64,000 nt of DNA from Bolinopsis microptera (taxonomy: Eukaryota; Ctenophora; Tentaculata; Lobata; Bolinopsidae). The notes beneath the pieces were generated by a model that was not told the origin of the DNA, ran no database searches, and saw only the letters and a list, made by a program, of their open reading frames with translations. The stretch spans positions 2,149,096 to 2,213,095 of the forward strand of contig NC_087080.1 in NCBI RefSeq assembly GCF_026151205.1, given 5' to 3'. Each line of letters opens with the position of its first letter. Position 1 is the first letter of the stretch. This document shows, piece after piece, positions 1 to 11,958 of this stretch. The position numbers and the translations under genes are program-made.

Positions 1-705
1 AGAACCTTTGGATATTTAAGTTTCTTTAAGCTATATTAAATTAAATTTAAAAAGTCTATTAGAATCCGATCGTATGGAAATTCTATATATAATAGTAGGT
101 CCTATATATAATAGTATTAAATAATATAGTAATATATCAATTGCAATTTGCAACTGGTTTTTAAAAATAAAATCTTGTCAACAGTTCCAACACTACTAAA
201 TTAACACTGATTAAACTAACCAATACATGAGGTGGGCGAGCAGGAAGAAGAAAGCTCCTATCTGGAAGAAATGTGGCTTGAGGGAGAGGAGCATGACGTC
301 ACCGATGGCTGACAGCACTAGTCCTGAGGGAATATCGGCGATTTAATTAGAGGGATTTATAGGATTTGCGTTAATTTGTAATGACGGTCGTGATATCTTT
401 AATATCTAGAATTTAAGTTGGGCCGCTTTCCGAAGCGCCTGCCATTATATTCGTGACTGAAAGTGGTTGACCTCTATGATACCTAAACTTTAATATGGAT
501 TGGTATTATATATTATATGTCAGGGCGATATTACGAACTACCTTTACTTTGCCAAGTAATCTTAAGATCTAATGGTTCAGCTTGTTCGTACATGTCATTT
601 TCGGCTAGCTTCGCCAGTTTAATTCGAGTTTTAGTGACATATTTGAACGATTTTTAGTGCCAAGACACATCTAAAGGGTATGGTTGAGGTGACACTTTGT
701 TGACC

Positions 706-1218
<513 letters not shown>

Positions 1219-1673
1219 TTCTCTGCGATTTAATGGCTTCCTCTCAATGACACTGTTTTTCTGATACCTATGGCCAAAGTAGAACCAACGCGAACGGTTG
1301 GTCGTTTTCAATCATTTTGAAATGACACAGTCACTTCACAGCTACATTCCAATCTCCAGTTTCATTACATCTAGTGGTGGGGATGCGTGGTTTCATTTTA
1401 TTAGAGCAACGTTTTGTTCAACACTATCTGTGACTGAGTACTTTTAAGTAAATAGTAAATATTTAATCCTGTTTCCTACTTTTAAAGTAATTCTTCCTAG
1501 ACAAAGAGGTTCCATTTCCTCCGCAAACGTTTTATCTCTTAAAGACATCCCGCTTCATCCTAGCTATTCAGTTATTGGTCATTAATTAATATGGAGTAGT
1601 CTGCTATGAACTATCTGCATAATACAATATTTAATTTAAAGCAGCATAGGCAGACATATTAATCAGAGCAGCA

Positions 1674-1714
1674 GTTACCATGGTAACCATAGTAACCATA
1701 GTAACCATGGTAAC
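1674..1714. promoter_or_regulatory. RFX X-box-like motif cluster
   Basis: The palindrome GTTACCATGGTAAC (1674-1687) is followed by overlapping GTAACC/AGTAAC half-sites and a second CCATGGTAAC ending at 1714. The known RFX-factor X-box consensus is GTNRCC-(N0-3)-RGYAAC, which the first palindrome matches in full. Similar single motifs occur near 3762, 5443, 5660 and 37720. No gene is recognised immediately next to it, so regulatory use is inferred. Confidence 0.5.
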
Positions 1715-1949
1715 AATATGTTAACGAGATACGTGATTCATGAGTCTAGCATCCACAAGGACAACCTTCAAGGGAACCTTGAAGCTCCACTATAGGAACC
1801 GACCGGATTGGGGTTTTGGCTGCCGGACCGGATTCAGCCGGATTTGGATCTCAAATCCGGCAAGCCGGATTTTTCCGGACCGGAACCGGTGGTTTCAGAG
1901 TGAAATAAAAGGCAGCCGGATTTTGCCGGATTTTGCCGGTTTTTGCCAG

Positions 1950-2058
1950 ATGTTGCCGGAAAATTTCCTTCCTTTCCACGCCTAATCTTCATCGAGCACT
2001 TCTTGCAGCTTGCATAAGGGATCCCATTTTCTTCTGAGTAGAACAACCAGACGGACAA
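1950..2058 (-). pseudogene. BED-type zinc finger remnant of a hAT transposase
   Basis: The minus-strand frame starting at 2058 reads MSVWLFYSEENGIPYASCKK, followed by a second Cys and a basic stretch. This matches the N-terminal half of BED fingers (aromatic Trp-Phe, then C-x2-C), which bind DNA in hAT transposases. The His pair and the catalytic domain are missing, and the frame then runs into CCGG repeats. It supports a hAT origin for the surrounding element. Confidence 0.55.
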
Positions 2059-2566
2059 TGTTTTAGATTTACTACTACTCGACTCGACTTAGGGCGGCTT
2101 CAACAATATCTGTTCGATTTAGTTTTTTTACAAATCTTCCTATCTACTACTAGACATTGCTTAAACAAGCAGTACGTAGCAGACACAATGTAACACGAGT
2201 AGACACGAGTCACGACACTAGACGAGTAATAATCAGAAATGATATCTAATTGGCATATGCTGCCAGACCCCTGATTGAGCGCGTTTGTGCGAATTCCCTT
2301 TTTTTCATGCAAGTCTGAGTATCATTGGGTCACGTGACTTACAACCAGAGGTGCTTAATAAGGTTGTTCGTAAGCAGGCACTGTCTAGTACAGTACTAAT
2401 TACCGTCTGGCGTCTAGAGCTGAGTCACATGATTGCAGTAATGAGCTAATTAAGTAGCTACCCAGACCCTGAACACGTGACCTTCATATTTCGTATTTCA
2501 TAATCAGAAGATTAAATACTGCCAATTTTGCGATTATAGCCGGGGGTTAGCTCAGGGAGGTGGCCC

Positions 2567-3354
2567 AAAATATTTTCCGGTTTTTTCTAAGTCCGCACCT
2601 ACCCCTCGATACACTATTCTGTATTCTGGACTCAAGGTTTCCCCCGGTAATGCGATCTCGGAAGGCAGGCCTCCCCTTTGCAACACGAGCTCGGAAGCGG
2701 GAGCTCTCGATACAGGAGGTACGTCTCGAGAACGACTCGGACCGAAAACTCTAAAGTTAAAATTTGTCGAAGTTTTTCTGAAAACCACTTTTTTCCACGA
2801 TTCAGGCTACCTTGTTCATTATTAGCCGAAAATATTTTTTCGGTTTTTCGAAGTCCCCACCTACCCCTCGATACACAATTCTGGACTCGAGGTTTCCCCT
2901 GGTAATGTGATCACGGAAGGCAGGCCTCCCCTTTGCAACACGAGCTCGGAAGCGGGAGCTCTCGATACAGGAGGTACGTCTCGAGAACGACTCGGACCGA
3001 AAAACTTTTTTAAAAGTCAAAATTTTTTAAAAGTTTTTCTGAAAACCACTTTTTTCCACGATTCAGGCTACCCTGTTCATTATTAGCCGAAAATATTTTT
3101 TCGGTTTTTCGAAGTCCCCACCTACCCCTCGATACACAATTCTGGACTCGAGGTTTCCCCTGGTAATGTGATCTCGAAAGGCAGGCTTCCCCTTTGCAAT
3201 ACGAGCTCGGAAGCGGGAGCTCTCGATACAGGAGGTACGTCTCGAGAACGACTCGGACCGAAAAACTTCTAAGTCAAAATTTTTTAAAAGTTTTTCTGAA
3301 AACCACTTTTTTTTCCACGATTCGGCTACCCTGTTCATTATTTGTTATTAGCCG
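2567..3354. repeat. Three tandem copies of a ~262-bp unit
   Basis: The marker AAAATATT recurs at about 2567, 2829, 3090 and 3355, giving periods of 262, 261 and 265. Each unit carries a TACCCCTCGATACAC block and a GAGCTCGGAAGCGGGAGCTC block. Copies 2 and 3 are the most alike. The array lies wholly inside the hAT-like element and accounts for several spurious open frames. Confidence 0.9.
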
Positions 3355-3517
3355 AAAATATTTTTTTGATTTTTTTTTCGGTAAAAAAAAACTGAAATCC
3401 GGCAAAAATCCGGCAAATTTTTTTCCAGCCGGAGCCGGAACCGGAACCGGATTTTGAAGCCGGATATCCGGCCGGAACCGGATTCAGCCGGATTTCCGGT
3501 CGGTTCCTACTCCACTA

Positions 3518-5746
3518 ACAGGGCAATGTTAACCTTATCACTCAGCTTCGTGTTCAAAAAGACTTATCAGCTGTTTAAATACATTGTAACGATAATATGG
3601 CATGGTATTAGACACCAGACTGCAGTAGATTATTAGTCTTAAAGTGTCTTAAAGTTAGTTGCCTCGTTTTTTTCGTAATATTACCTTTAAATTAAGTTAG
3701 AAGTGGGCAGCTAGTCGAAGAGGGCCACTCTAACACGTGACACTGTCACTTGGGCTGTTTCCATAGTAACCATAGTGAACAGTCTGATGGCTGCTGACCT
3801 ACAATTTATTTATAGAGTTCTTGTAAGTGGCTTGTTCCAGTGTCACACGTAGGTGTTCAAGTTAATTTGACCAGTGCTCGTGTTCTAACGTGAACCTGTA
3901 ATTTCAGTGTATATGTTTCTTGCCGGCAACATAGTCACAAACTTACTCAACATTTCCATAACCGACAAGAGGGACCCGTGAAAGCTTGAAATGAAGTCCC
4001 CCAGTAATAACGGGTAACTCCGTTACCCAAACTAACCCACATGACACGACGTTATTAGTAAGGTATTATAGAAATATAATATCTAGCCTGAGTAACTGTA
4101 ATAGACTAATAGGGCGGCTCACAATAAAAGGTGCTACAATAATATGTGCACATAATATAGGGGAGGCTAGCCGGGGGGAGGCTAGCCGGGCTCGCTCTGG
4201 TGCTGCACTTTAAGTGCCCAATGTTAACGGCAGGTAGCCATTTAAGCAATAAACAGTGCAGCCCATGTCCTGTGGTTGAGTGGTCCATTAGCGCGATAAT
4301 GTGGTGGGACGCTCCTTATAAGGGCATCACGTGCCACGCTCCTTTACCAACTCTTGATTTTCTGTTGAATATTTATATAAATTGTGCAACCTATTGAGAG
4401 GGACAGTGCTGAAAACGATTGTCCGGCTTGTTATAATTTCAACCTTCTGACGTCTTGATTGTTCATTCTCGTACAAACCTTCAAAGATTTACACTGTTAT
4501 CACCATGGACCTTACTAATTTTTACTCTTATTATTCACTAATTATTTATTTGATTAACTAGGAATTTCTCAATCGGTTTGATTATTGTTTGCTTTGGAAA
4601 GGAAACGTAAACGTAAACCCATATCCTAAGATCAACAGAAACTCTGACTTTTAAAAATTTTGAGAGGAAAAATATTGTTCCTGTCTGTTATCTGTTAATA
4701 GGAAAAATAGTGTTCCTGTCTGTTATCTGTCAATCTGTAGTTTAATTTTTACAGTTCTGAGAAGATGCAAACTTAGTTAACTTAGTTTTATAGAGTTTCA
4801 ATTTTAGTTTGCATGACGATTTTCAAAAGATCCCGTCTGATAACTAATAACTATCCAAGAAGTCGGACCCAGTCTGCGGACTACTTATGACATGAAATTA
4901 AGCAGATCATATGAATAGTATCTGGGATGCAATTAGTTACGATTAATTGTAATGTTGTAAATTGCTGATTGAAATTAATGATTAAAATGTGGTACATGAG
5001 TCATTCGATTTCTGTACTGGGTGGGGCTTCTTGGATAATGCCCAGGCTTTTGTTTCAGGTGACAGTGAACGTGATGGCACGTCGTGTTCAGATTATCTGT
5101 GTAATCTAGTCACTGAATTCTATACAATTAAAAAAAGTTATCCTGCCCATGCCCCACACTCGTGACAAACAATAGTTGCTTCATTCATTTTCACTCTTCA
5201 GTACATTGTTCGGTCTATCAATAATATTGCATGAACTGCTTGAGTAAGATCACGTTTGAATTGCTTTTAAAATATATAATCTTCTTACTTTTACGTAATG
5301 TCTTTTTTACATATTTTTGTCATGTTTTTTATATCGAGGTGTATTGTAAACGCAAGAATTTATTCATTAATATTTGCATATCAATTAACGTCGTCGATCT
5401 AGAAAGAACAATTGTAAAACCACCAACTGCACCACCAATCACCATGGTAACGTGAATGATGGGAGAACAAAGGCACCATTTTCCACTTTGATGTAGTTCA
5501 ACCTGTCTAGAGTCTCACTTTACTGCCCACACCAGCACCACCCCTCCCACCCGAGCAATAAATAAATAGGGGAACAGGAGAGGTAGTTACCGTGTTGTTG
5601 TGGCAAGCTGTGGACTGTGGAGTAAAGGGGCGTGACCTGAGGAAGGTAGACCGGGTCACCATAGTAACGTGTTGGTAAGTGGACCGGGTACGGTCTAGAC
5701 TTTACTGAGCTGCTGCACCTTTGTCTCTGTTTGGGGTGAGTCTATA
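3518..5746. other. Gene-poor stretch, no gene recognised
   Basis: AT-rich sequence with short uninformative open frames. I see scattered CCATRGTAAC motifs (3762, 5443, 5660), a GGGGAGGCTAGCCGG direct duplication near 4160-4188, and a duplicated 'GTTCCTGTCTGTTATCTGT' near 4678-4731. I see no coding similarity or RNA gene. Confidence 0.5.
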
Positions 5747-6110
5747 GGTGCGGTAATCCTGGTGCGGTAATCCTGGTGCGGTAATCCTGGTGCGGTAATC
5801 CTGGTGCGGTAATCCTGGTGCGGTAATCCTGGTGCGGTAATCCTGGTGCGGTAATCCTGGTGCGGTAATCCTGGTGCGGTAATACTGGTGCAGTAATCCT
5901 GGTGCGGTAATCCTGGTGCGGTAATCCTGGTGCGGTAATATTGGTGCGGTAATATTGGTGCGGTAATCCTGGTGCGGTAATCCTGGTGCGGTAATCCTGG
6001 TGCGGTAATCCTGGTGCGGTAATCCTGGTGCGGTAATCCTGGTGCGGTAATCCTGGTGCGGTAATCCTGGTGCGGTAATATTGGTGCGGTAATACTGGTG
6101 CGGTAATACT
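5747..6110. repeat. 14-bp minisatellite, ~26 copies
   Basis: The unit GGTGCGGTAATCCT is repeated about 26 times. Variants ending in ATATT or ATACT cluster in the middle and at the right edge. The 165-codon minus-strand frame across it (a 14-residue periodic peptide) is repeat-derived and not treated as a gene. Confidence 0.95.
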
Positions 6111-7602
6111 GTTACTTTACTTACAATAACTGTTATCCAGAAGTGTGTTCTCTGTACTATTTTTAGAACTTGATTTGGAGTTAAACTTAACGGACGCAAG
6201 CATGAAGACAGGGTGCCCTCCGAATTCTAAGAGAAATACCTTTTGCTCATAATATTGCAGACCGGCATACTATTTTGTTACCAAAATATACAAATATTTA
6301 AAAGGGATCTAAGATTGACGGACCTTTGCCTCTCTAGTTTGACGTAAAGTGCTATTAATTACCCTGTGTATAACTCTCACTGGGTATTGAAGGCATATTC
6401 TCACAATTTGTCTAGTCTTCTATTTAACACCTTCATTGTTGTAAAGTTGTAATACTCGTTTAAACAGCTTGGTTGTTGTAATGATCAAATCAGGTCGCCA
6501 TTTCAAGCTGATCTAAACGTTTTGCCATGGTTACCCTCCGCAAGCGTTTTGCTGGGTTCCTGGGCTGCTTTTAGCACATTAGGGCAACTGTTAAGGGTGG
6601 GTTAACTTAATTATTATTGCGACTGTATTTCCCAATAATTGTGCAACAATGGAGCATAAGGGCATAGGATGGTTCACATGTTTCGTAACTCCGCACAAGG
6701 GGAGGATTGTAGTTTATTGGGCGTGGCTTTTAGTGCATTATACTTGTTTATAGTGCATTATACTTGTTTTGGTAAAATTAACTGACGTCCTGACCCTCCA
6801 GCTCCGTTATCACGTGACACGTATATCAGTTTTCTGCCATTAGATAAAAATCTTTGATCTAATGCTCACTAAAAAGTTAAAAACTTTCTGCACCGTGTCA
6901 ATAATGGGTTATTGGAGGATTGAGGACCCTACTTTGAAGATTCGCAACTGCTGGCTGTCACATTGTCACAAGATATAAATACACGCTTAGTAGTGATAAG
7001 CGGTACAGATCAATTTCTTTGCCCTTAATGGTACAACTTGTAAAAAGGTGCTTTTATATTTTCTTTGAGTAACCATTTCACTCTGAGTGCTGGGTCATTG
7101 CTGTCGTGTTATTAGGCCAATTTCATAGATCATCATCTTGCTTTTAATCGTTGTACCACATTTCATGAGTTTCATGTGGATTGCGATCGTAGTTTAATTA
7201 TTCAACTTTCAAAGTATCTTAAAGAATAAATCAAGAAACGAATATATTATGATAAGTCGTAGTAGGTTCTGAAATCGCCCAAACGTCATTTAAAATATCC
7301 ACGTAGAAAAACAATGAGACAAAACACAGTACTGAGCTGTCACGTTGGTTTTAATTTCACGTATTATCTACTTTAGCCTTTTCTATAGCCTCTACTACTA
7401 CAATAACTTCTATCTTTTCTGTCAATGCAAACCTTGCCAATATTTTTGAACATGTTGTGATGTTCTCTACCAGGGTCATCTCAATAGAACGAGTGTCACA
7501 ACTCTGTTATGTGACACTGTTACAACATTGTTAAATATATCTTCTTGATCTTTAAATGGATTCATTTTTTTTGTCCGATTTGTTGTCTCGATGAGGAGAC
7601 GC
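6111..7602. other. Intergenic, upstream of the orphan 7TM gene
   Basis: AT-rich DNA with no coding frame I can support. A 'TTTATAGTGCATTATACTTG'-type direct duplication occurs at about 6727-6770. The downstream end holds the promoter of the receptor gene. Confidence 0.5.
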
Positions 7603-7610
7603 TATAAATA
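7603..7610 (+). promoter_or_regulatory. TATA box of the orphan 7TM gene
   Basis: TATAAATA lies 33 bases before the first in-frame ATG (7636) and 102 before the next (7705). Transcription would start near 7633-7640 at typical spacing. That leaves almost no leader for the first ATG and favours 7705 as the start codon. Confidence 0.45.
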
Positions 7611-7635
7611 TAGACATATATATAGACATTGCTAG

Positions 7636-8961
7636 TTGCTACGAAGAAATTATTATGTGAATAAATCTTCTCTGTTTACTGACCAATCTACCACAGTTTC
7701 TACAATGAAAGAGGATGACGAAATGTTTGGCCTGTTGACACACTGCAACAGGTCAGCCCTCGGAGCAAAACTAAAGATCTTAGAATCATCCTTCGGACGG
7801 AACACAACCAAACTCGTTGCCATGGAGTTCCTAAAAGACAAAACCTTCCTCCAGCTCATGGGAACAACGTGTGTCTTCATTGGGCTCACGTGTCTTGTCC
7901 TGAACATGTTCACCTTCACCTACTACTGCAAGGTTAAGAAACAAATGTTCAACACAGTCTACAGATCACTGACTCTGTGTGACATGATTAACGGGGTAGC
8001 TGCCATCTTAATGGGCTGCAACCTCATGTACTACTGCACCTGGGATATAGCCACTTTGGAGTCGAACCCCCCTGATATTGGGATGACGAAGCTAGTGGTA
8101 GCGGTGTCGTCCCTAATGTCCCGGATTGCCGTGTGGAACAACCTACTCCTAACCATTCTCCGAACACAGACTGTTTCAATTCCTTCTTTTAAAATCTCTA
8201 ACAGGACTCTAAACTGGATGTTGATCATCCAGCCAGCCTGCTGGATCATCTTAACCATATCAGACATTTCCTTGGAGCAGACGACCGGTCTGCCCTTACT
8301 TTACTATATCCGCTATGACGTCATCAAGTCCATGTTGGGCAGAATAACTATATTCAAGGCCAGTTTCTCAATGTGTGTCCTCCCCCACTCCTTCTTAGTG
8401 TGGGGCTTTGTGTTGGTGATACCGTTTGTGTTGCCCGTCCTGATCGCTCTCCCTCTCATGATAAGCCAGGTGTACTACCTTATGTTCCGGAACAGGCAGA
8501 TCTCTTCTAAAAGCTCCCGCAGCAAGAAGATGACCATCACCATCATCTACCTCACCATTGTGTATATCCTGTGTAACAGTGTCTACTTCATAGCGATAGT
8601 GGCCACCAACTCCATCTCCCTAGAGGGTCCCCCGTATGAGAGCCTCCTCTTCATCACCTCCACTGTGATACCCTACCTCCACTCCACTATTAACGCTAGC
8701 ATACTGATAGGCCGGGGCAGGAGTCTCCAGAACTACTGTCTGGGGGTGCTGGATCAGTACATGTACCGGTGGAGAAGGGTGGATCAGGTGTCTATTAGAC
8801 AGGTGGAACATGCTAGCAACAAGAACATGACAACATGCAGGGGTGAGAAGGAGGGTGGTATAGTTAGCACTAGGAACCAGTTGTCAGGGGTTACGCCTAA
8901 TGTTGTCAATAATGTTTCAATTGATTTGAATCACCTGTCCGTTGATAATATCATAACTTGA
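7636..8961 (+). CDS. Orphan rhodopsin-like 7TM receptor, single exon
   Basis: A single open frame of 441 codons with seven hydrophobic segments, beginning near residue 70 (MGTTCVFIGLTCLVLNMFTF) and ending near residue 360 (STVIPYLHSTINASILIGRG). Loops are basic on the inner side: KVKKQ after TM1 and RNRQISSKSSRSKK before TM6. The canonical DRY motif is replaced by LRTQT after TM3, and the TM7 NPxxY is replaced by NASIL, so it is a divergent class A receptor. The ligand is unknown. Two starts are possible, 7636 and 7705; the TATA position favours 7705 (418 aa). The C-terminal tail of about 80 residues is hydrophilic. The intronless structure is common in expanded invertebrate receptor families. 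Confidence 0.8.
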   Translation: MLRRNYYVNKSSLFTDQSTTVSTMKEDDEMFGLLTHCNRSALGAKLKILESSFGRNTTKLVAMEFLKDKTFLQLMGTTCVFIGLTCLVLNMFTFTYYCKVKKQMFNTVYRSLTLCDMINGVAAILMGCNLMYYCTWDIATLESNPPDIGMTKLVVAVSSLMSRIAVWNNLLLTILRTQTVSIPSFKISNRTLNWMLIIQPACWIILTISDISLEQTTGLPLLYYIRYDVIKSMLGRITIFKASFSMCVLPHSFLVWGFVLVIPFVLPVLIALPLMISQVYYLMFRNRQISSKSSRSKKMTITIIYLTIVYILCNSVYFIAIVATNSISLEGPPYESLLFITSTVIPYLHSTINASILIGRGRSLQNYCLGVLDQYMYRWRRVDQVSIRQVEHASNKNMTTCRGEKEGGIVSTRNQLSGVTPNVVNNVSIDLNHLSVDNIIT

Positions 8962-9296
8962 GCTGAGTGAGCTGTGTCTTTTTAATCTGTAAATATTGTG
9001 CAATTTAATTGATTTCTTGCTGTATTTGTGTACTGTATGTGGGTTTGTATGCTACTTTTCTGTCAGATGATTATTTTTAAATGATCCGTTTCCGTCACAT
9101 ATCCAGTTGTTTGATTCTGAATTCTGATACCAAAGTTCTAGGGGAAATCTTCCATATCAGATGACGTAAAAATAAAAGTTGATTCAACTAGACTGACATT
9201 AATTTAATAATGTCACGAGTCTGCCTTTAATCCTGGTATTTTTCACTCAGTAAAATAGCGATTAGCGAAGTAGCCGTAAATAATATGTAGCATATT

Positions 9297-9603
9297 ACAC
9301 AGGGTGTACCACAGAAAGTGTGACTTTTTTGAGGAATTGTACAAAATATTATGTAGGAGCAGTTGCTAAAAACTCTTCATCACATTGTGTCAATATGTGT
9401 CGAATTTAAGCATACCAAGTTTCAAGTCCCTATCACTTTTTGATTTCTCACAAATTGCAATTCTGTTATGGTACTACCTCAGGAACTTAAGCTTGATGTA
9501 AATAAGAGGTCTCAGGAAAAAAAATTTCGAAATCAACATTTTAGTTGTTTTTGATAGAAAAGAGTAGTTTTATCAGTTGATCTTGGTATACACCCTGTAT
9601 AAT
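9297..9603. mobile_element. Short inverted-repeat element (MITE)
   Basis: The left end CACAGGGTGTACC is mirrored by GGTATACACCCTGTA at the right, about 300 bases away, with TA at both outer edges. The arrangement is typical of Tc1/mariner-type MITEs. The interior is non-coding. Confidence 0.55.
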
Positions 9604-9878
9604 AAAGTTTACAGTAAACAGTTTGGTAGATATACATACAATACAAGGGTTGAATTAATCATAATCAACCGGGATAGAATATTCAATTCTGATAATCCCG
9701 CTTTTTTTCCCCGCTTAATAACTTAATAACCCTTAATAAATAACCCTGGCACAGTTTCTATAATCACGTCCCGCTTTGGTTCAACTAGATTTGGTTCGTT
9801 TTAACATTCCCATGAGATTTGAGAATCTCATCTGTGCATTGTCACGAATTTTGATGACGCGTATCACGTGACTAAATA

Positions 9879-10142
9879 CTACGACTTTATCTTCAAGATT
9901 ATTCTCAGGGAGGTCAGATTAAAAACCTCAAAACGCTTCATCTGATTCTTAGTAGTGTTCCAGACTTCAGCTCCGTATAACAGGATGGTGATAACAGCAG
10001 CCTTGTAGATGCGGATCTTGGTAGGTGTTTTTATAGTTCTACTGTTCCATATCTTCCAGAGCTGGTGGAACGCGCCATTGGTACGCTGGATCCTGATGTC
10101 AAGATCTCGGTCGATACCATTCCGTCCAAGGAAGATCGGCAA
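9879..10142 (-). pseudogene. RTE-like LINE fragment (C-terminal RT region)
   Basis: The minus-strand peptide contains IKTPTKIRIYKAAVITILLY, GAEVWNTT and MKRFEVF, nearly the same as the C-terminal part of the LINE at 31919-34510 (IKTPTKIRIYKAAVLTILLY, GSEVWNTT). It covers about 88 codons only, with no catalytic motif. It is a dead fragment of the same family. Confidence 0.8.
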
Positions 10143-10947
10143 ACACTTTGTTGGTTTGACATTATGTTAGTCGCGAGCAGAATTAATAATAAATAAATTT
10201 AATTAGTTGTGAATATCATGGATAGTCCTCATATCAGATAGAAACAATACTTGGCTCAAAGGAACACTCAACACATAACAGCTTAACAGACTGCAGACCA
10301 TGATCACTGCTATTGGTATCACTAAAAATAGCAATTTTTAATAACTCTCAAACTCAAAACCTGATGACTATCGTCTGATTGTTGCACGTTTATAAACCCC
10401 TATATTTGGAGGAGAACAGTCACTAACTGGTATTTAGTAACCAGTTCGTAGTGACTGGTCTTTCGATGAAAATGTGTTTAATGTTGGCATTGATCTAGTG
10501 TCATACTTGTATTGGTTTTGGACCTCTTGCTTATTGTTTTTTAAATTAATGTTCGGTATTATGAGCTAATATTATATGTACATGACGTGATATACTGATA
10601 TGTAAAAGTGTATAGCGAGTATATTTGATCATGATAATTATATAATGTATTGCGACAAGCTGTAACTTAAATATTGCATTACACAATAACTCAAAAATTA
10701 AATCTAACTAGAATATAGCAATATTACCAGAATTTAAAAAATATTATAATGTCGGACCCGTCGTCACTCTCAGCAGTCAACCAGGGCTCATAAAACCTAA
10801 CAGCGCCTGTGCTGGGTCCTTTCACCAACTGCATGTGCCAACGAGAACGACGGTGTGGTCAGGTCGACTTTATCAGCTGGTATTTCATACCAGCGTGCTA
10901 GCTGCTAGCATACGCTTTTAATCAACTCAAATATATTTATAATATAT
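10143..10947. other. Non-coding leader region of the ORF1-like gene
   Basis: AT-rich to about 10745, then a GC-richer 200-base segment directly before the ORF1-like frame. The palindrome ACTCAAATATATTTATAATATATTTGAGT lies at about 10925-10953 (given here as a position marker; the arms are ACTCAAATATAT and its complement). The GC-rich part may be the retrotransposon 5' UTR. This is inferred. Confidence 0.35.
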
Positions 10948-11061
10948 TTGAGTATATCCCAGTTCAGTAATTACACTTTTCAATACGTTTGTACTCGCTT
11001 ATCAGTTACTTATCATTACGTTGATAAGACTTGCTTGTTTAACCGGTGCCGTGGTTGTGTG

Positions 11062-11958
11062 ATGTATAAATCGGAGAAATACGTGGCTTATAAGCTTGAT
11101 GAAGTGAAAGATGATGCAGCTGAATGGATCCGGAAAACTCTTGGGCTTGCTAAAGTAGATCATGTTAACGCGTGTGCAGCTCAGAGTTTCAGTGGTAAAA
11201 GAGAAATCTCCAGGGAAGTCATGGCTCAGAGTCTTAACGCTGCGTTAAAAGTTATGTATAGACAGTCGTTGTACATTAATCAGCTAGAGAAATATAATCA
11301 GAAATTGCACTCCGATGTAATTGACAGTCAGGGAACAGTAGTTGTATTGCAGAAAGAGCTGCTAGCTGCCAAAGACAAGCAGCTTGATGACTTGAAATCT
11401 GTGGTTGTAGCATCAGTCGAGGATACTGTGAAATCAGAGTTGAAGACATACAGCGCCGCAGTACAGGCATCAAAAACCTCAGCAGCAGGTCCTTTGTTGG
11501 ATTCGGATAGAAACATTTTGAAGAATGTCATCAAGGATGTTGTGGCAGAAGGAGACCGAAGTCGGAATCTGATGTTATTTGGTATTAAAGAAGAGAAAGG
11601 TGAGCTGTTATGCGACAAGGTCGCTCAAGTGTTGTTGGAACTTGGCGAAAAGCCAAAAATAGAAGCTAGCAGAATTGGTTTGAATAAACCCAAGGATAAG
11701 AAACAAGTGGCTGACAGACCTGTTAAGGTGACTTTGACGAGCTCCACAATCGTGCAGCAGATTTTGACTAGAGCAAGGCATCTCCGTAGCTCAGAACTTT
11801 TCAGTAAAGTCTTTATCAGTCCAGATAGGTCTCCAGAGGAACGTGCCGAACAGCAAAAGCTTGTTTTAGAACTCAAGAAGAGATCAAACGACGAGCCAGA
11901 TAAGAGACACTACATAAAAGGAGGCAAAGTGTGTAGTGTGGACAAAATTGTTGTTTGA
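11062..11958 (+). CDS. LINE ORF1p-like protein (coiled coil plus RRM-like)
   Basis: The frame is open from 10948, but I place the start at the Met at 11062 (MYKSEKYVAYKLDEVKDDAA), giving 298 aa. Residues about 70-120 form a heptad-rich coiled coil (LYINQLEKYNQKL, LQKELLAAKDKQLDDLK). The part after 'DRSRNLMLFGIKEEKGE' looks like the RRM-like fold of L1-type ORF1 proteins. The C-terminal part (RPVKVTLTSSTIVQQILTRA, then FISPDRSPEE) fits the ORF1 C-terminal domain. Such proteins bind the LINE RNA and act as chaperones. No ORF2 follows within 2 kb, so it is either an orphan copy or a retroposed gene. Fragments of a homologue sit in the arms of the 10 kb transposon at 50 and 58 kb. Confidence 0.7.
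   Translation: MYKSEKYVAYKLDEVKDDAAEWIRKTLGLAKVDHVNACAAQSFSGKREISREVMAQSLNAALKVMYRQSLYINQLEKYNQKLHSDVIDSQGTVVVLQKELLAAKDKQLDDLKSVVVASVEDTVKSELKTYSAAVQASKTSAAGPLLDSDRNILKNVIKDVVAEGDRSRNLMLFGIKEEKGELLCDKVAQVLLELGEKPKIEASRIGLNKPKDKKQVADRPVKVTLTSSTIVQQILTRARHLRSSELFSKVFISPDRSPEERAEQQKLVLELKKRSNDEPDKRHYIKGGKVCSVDKIVV

Larger units (their letters stand above)
1793..3509. mobile_element. Non-autonomous hAT-like DNA transposon with 8-bp TSD
   Basis: The ends are inverted repeats: the left begins TAGGAACCGACCGGA and the right ends with its exact complement at 3509. The flanks 1785-1792 and 3510-3517 are both CTCCACTA, a perfect 8-bp duplication typical of hAT transposons. The subterminal regions are dense in CCGG-rich motifs. 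Inside are a BED-finger remnant on the minus strand and three 262-bp tandem repeats. No complete transposase remains. Confidence 0.9.

Noticed and set aside
2546-2580. tRNA-like GGTTAGCTCAGGGAGG text
   Set aside because: It resembles a tRNA A-box, but no B-box GGTTCRANNCC or cloverleaf stems follow at the right distance. It is repeat sequence of the hAT element.
5702-6199. 165-codon minus-strand frame with periodic HQDYRTRITAPGLP-like peptide
   Set aside because: It arises from the 14-bp minisatellite. There is no sign of selection, and the ends are outside any gene context.
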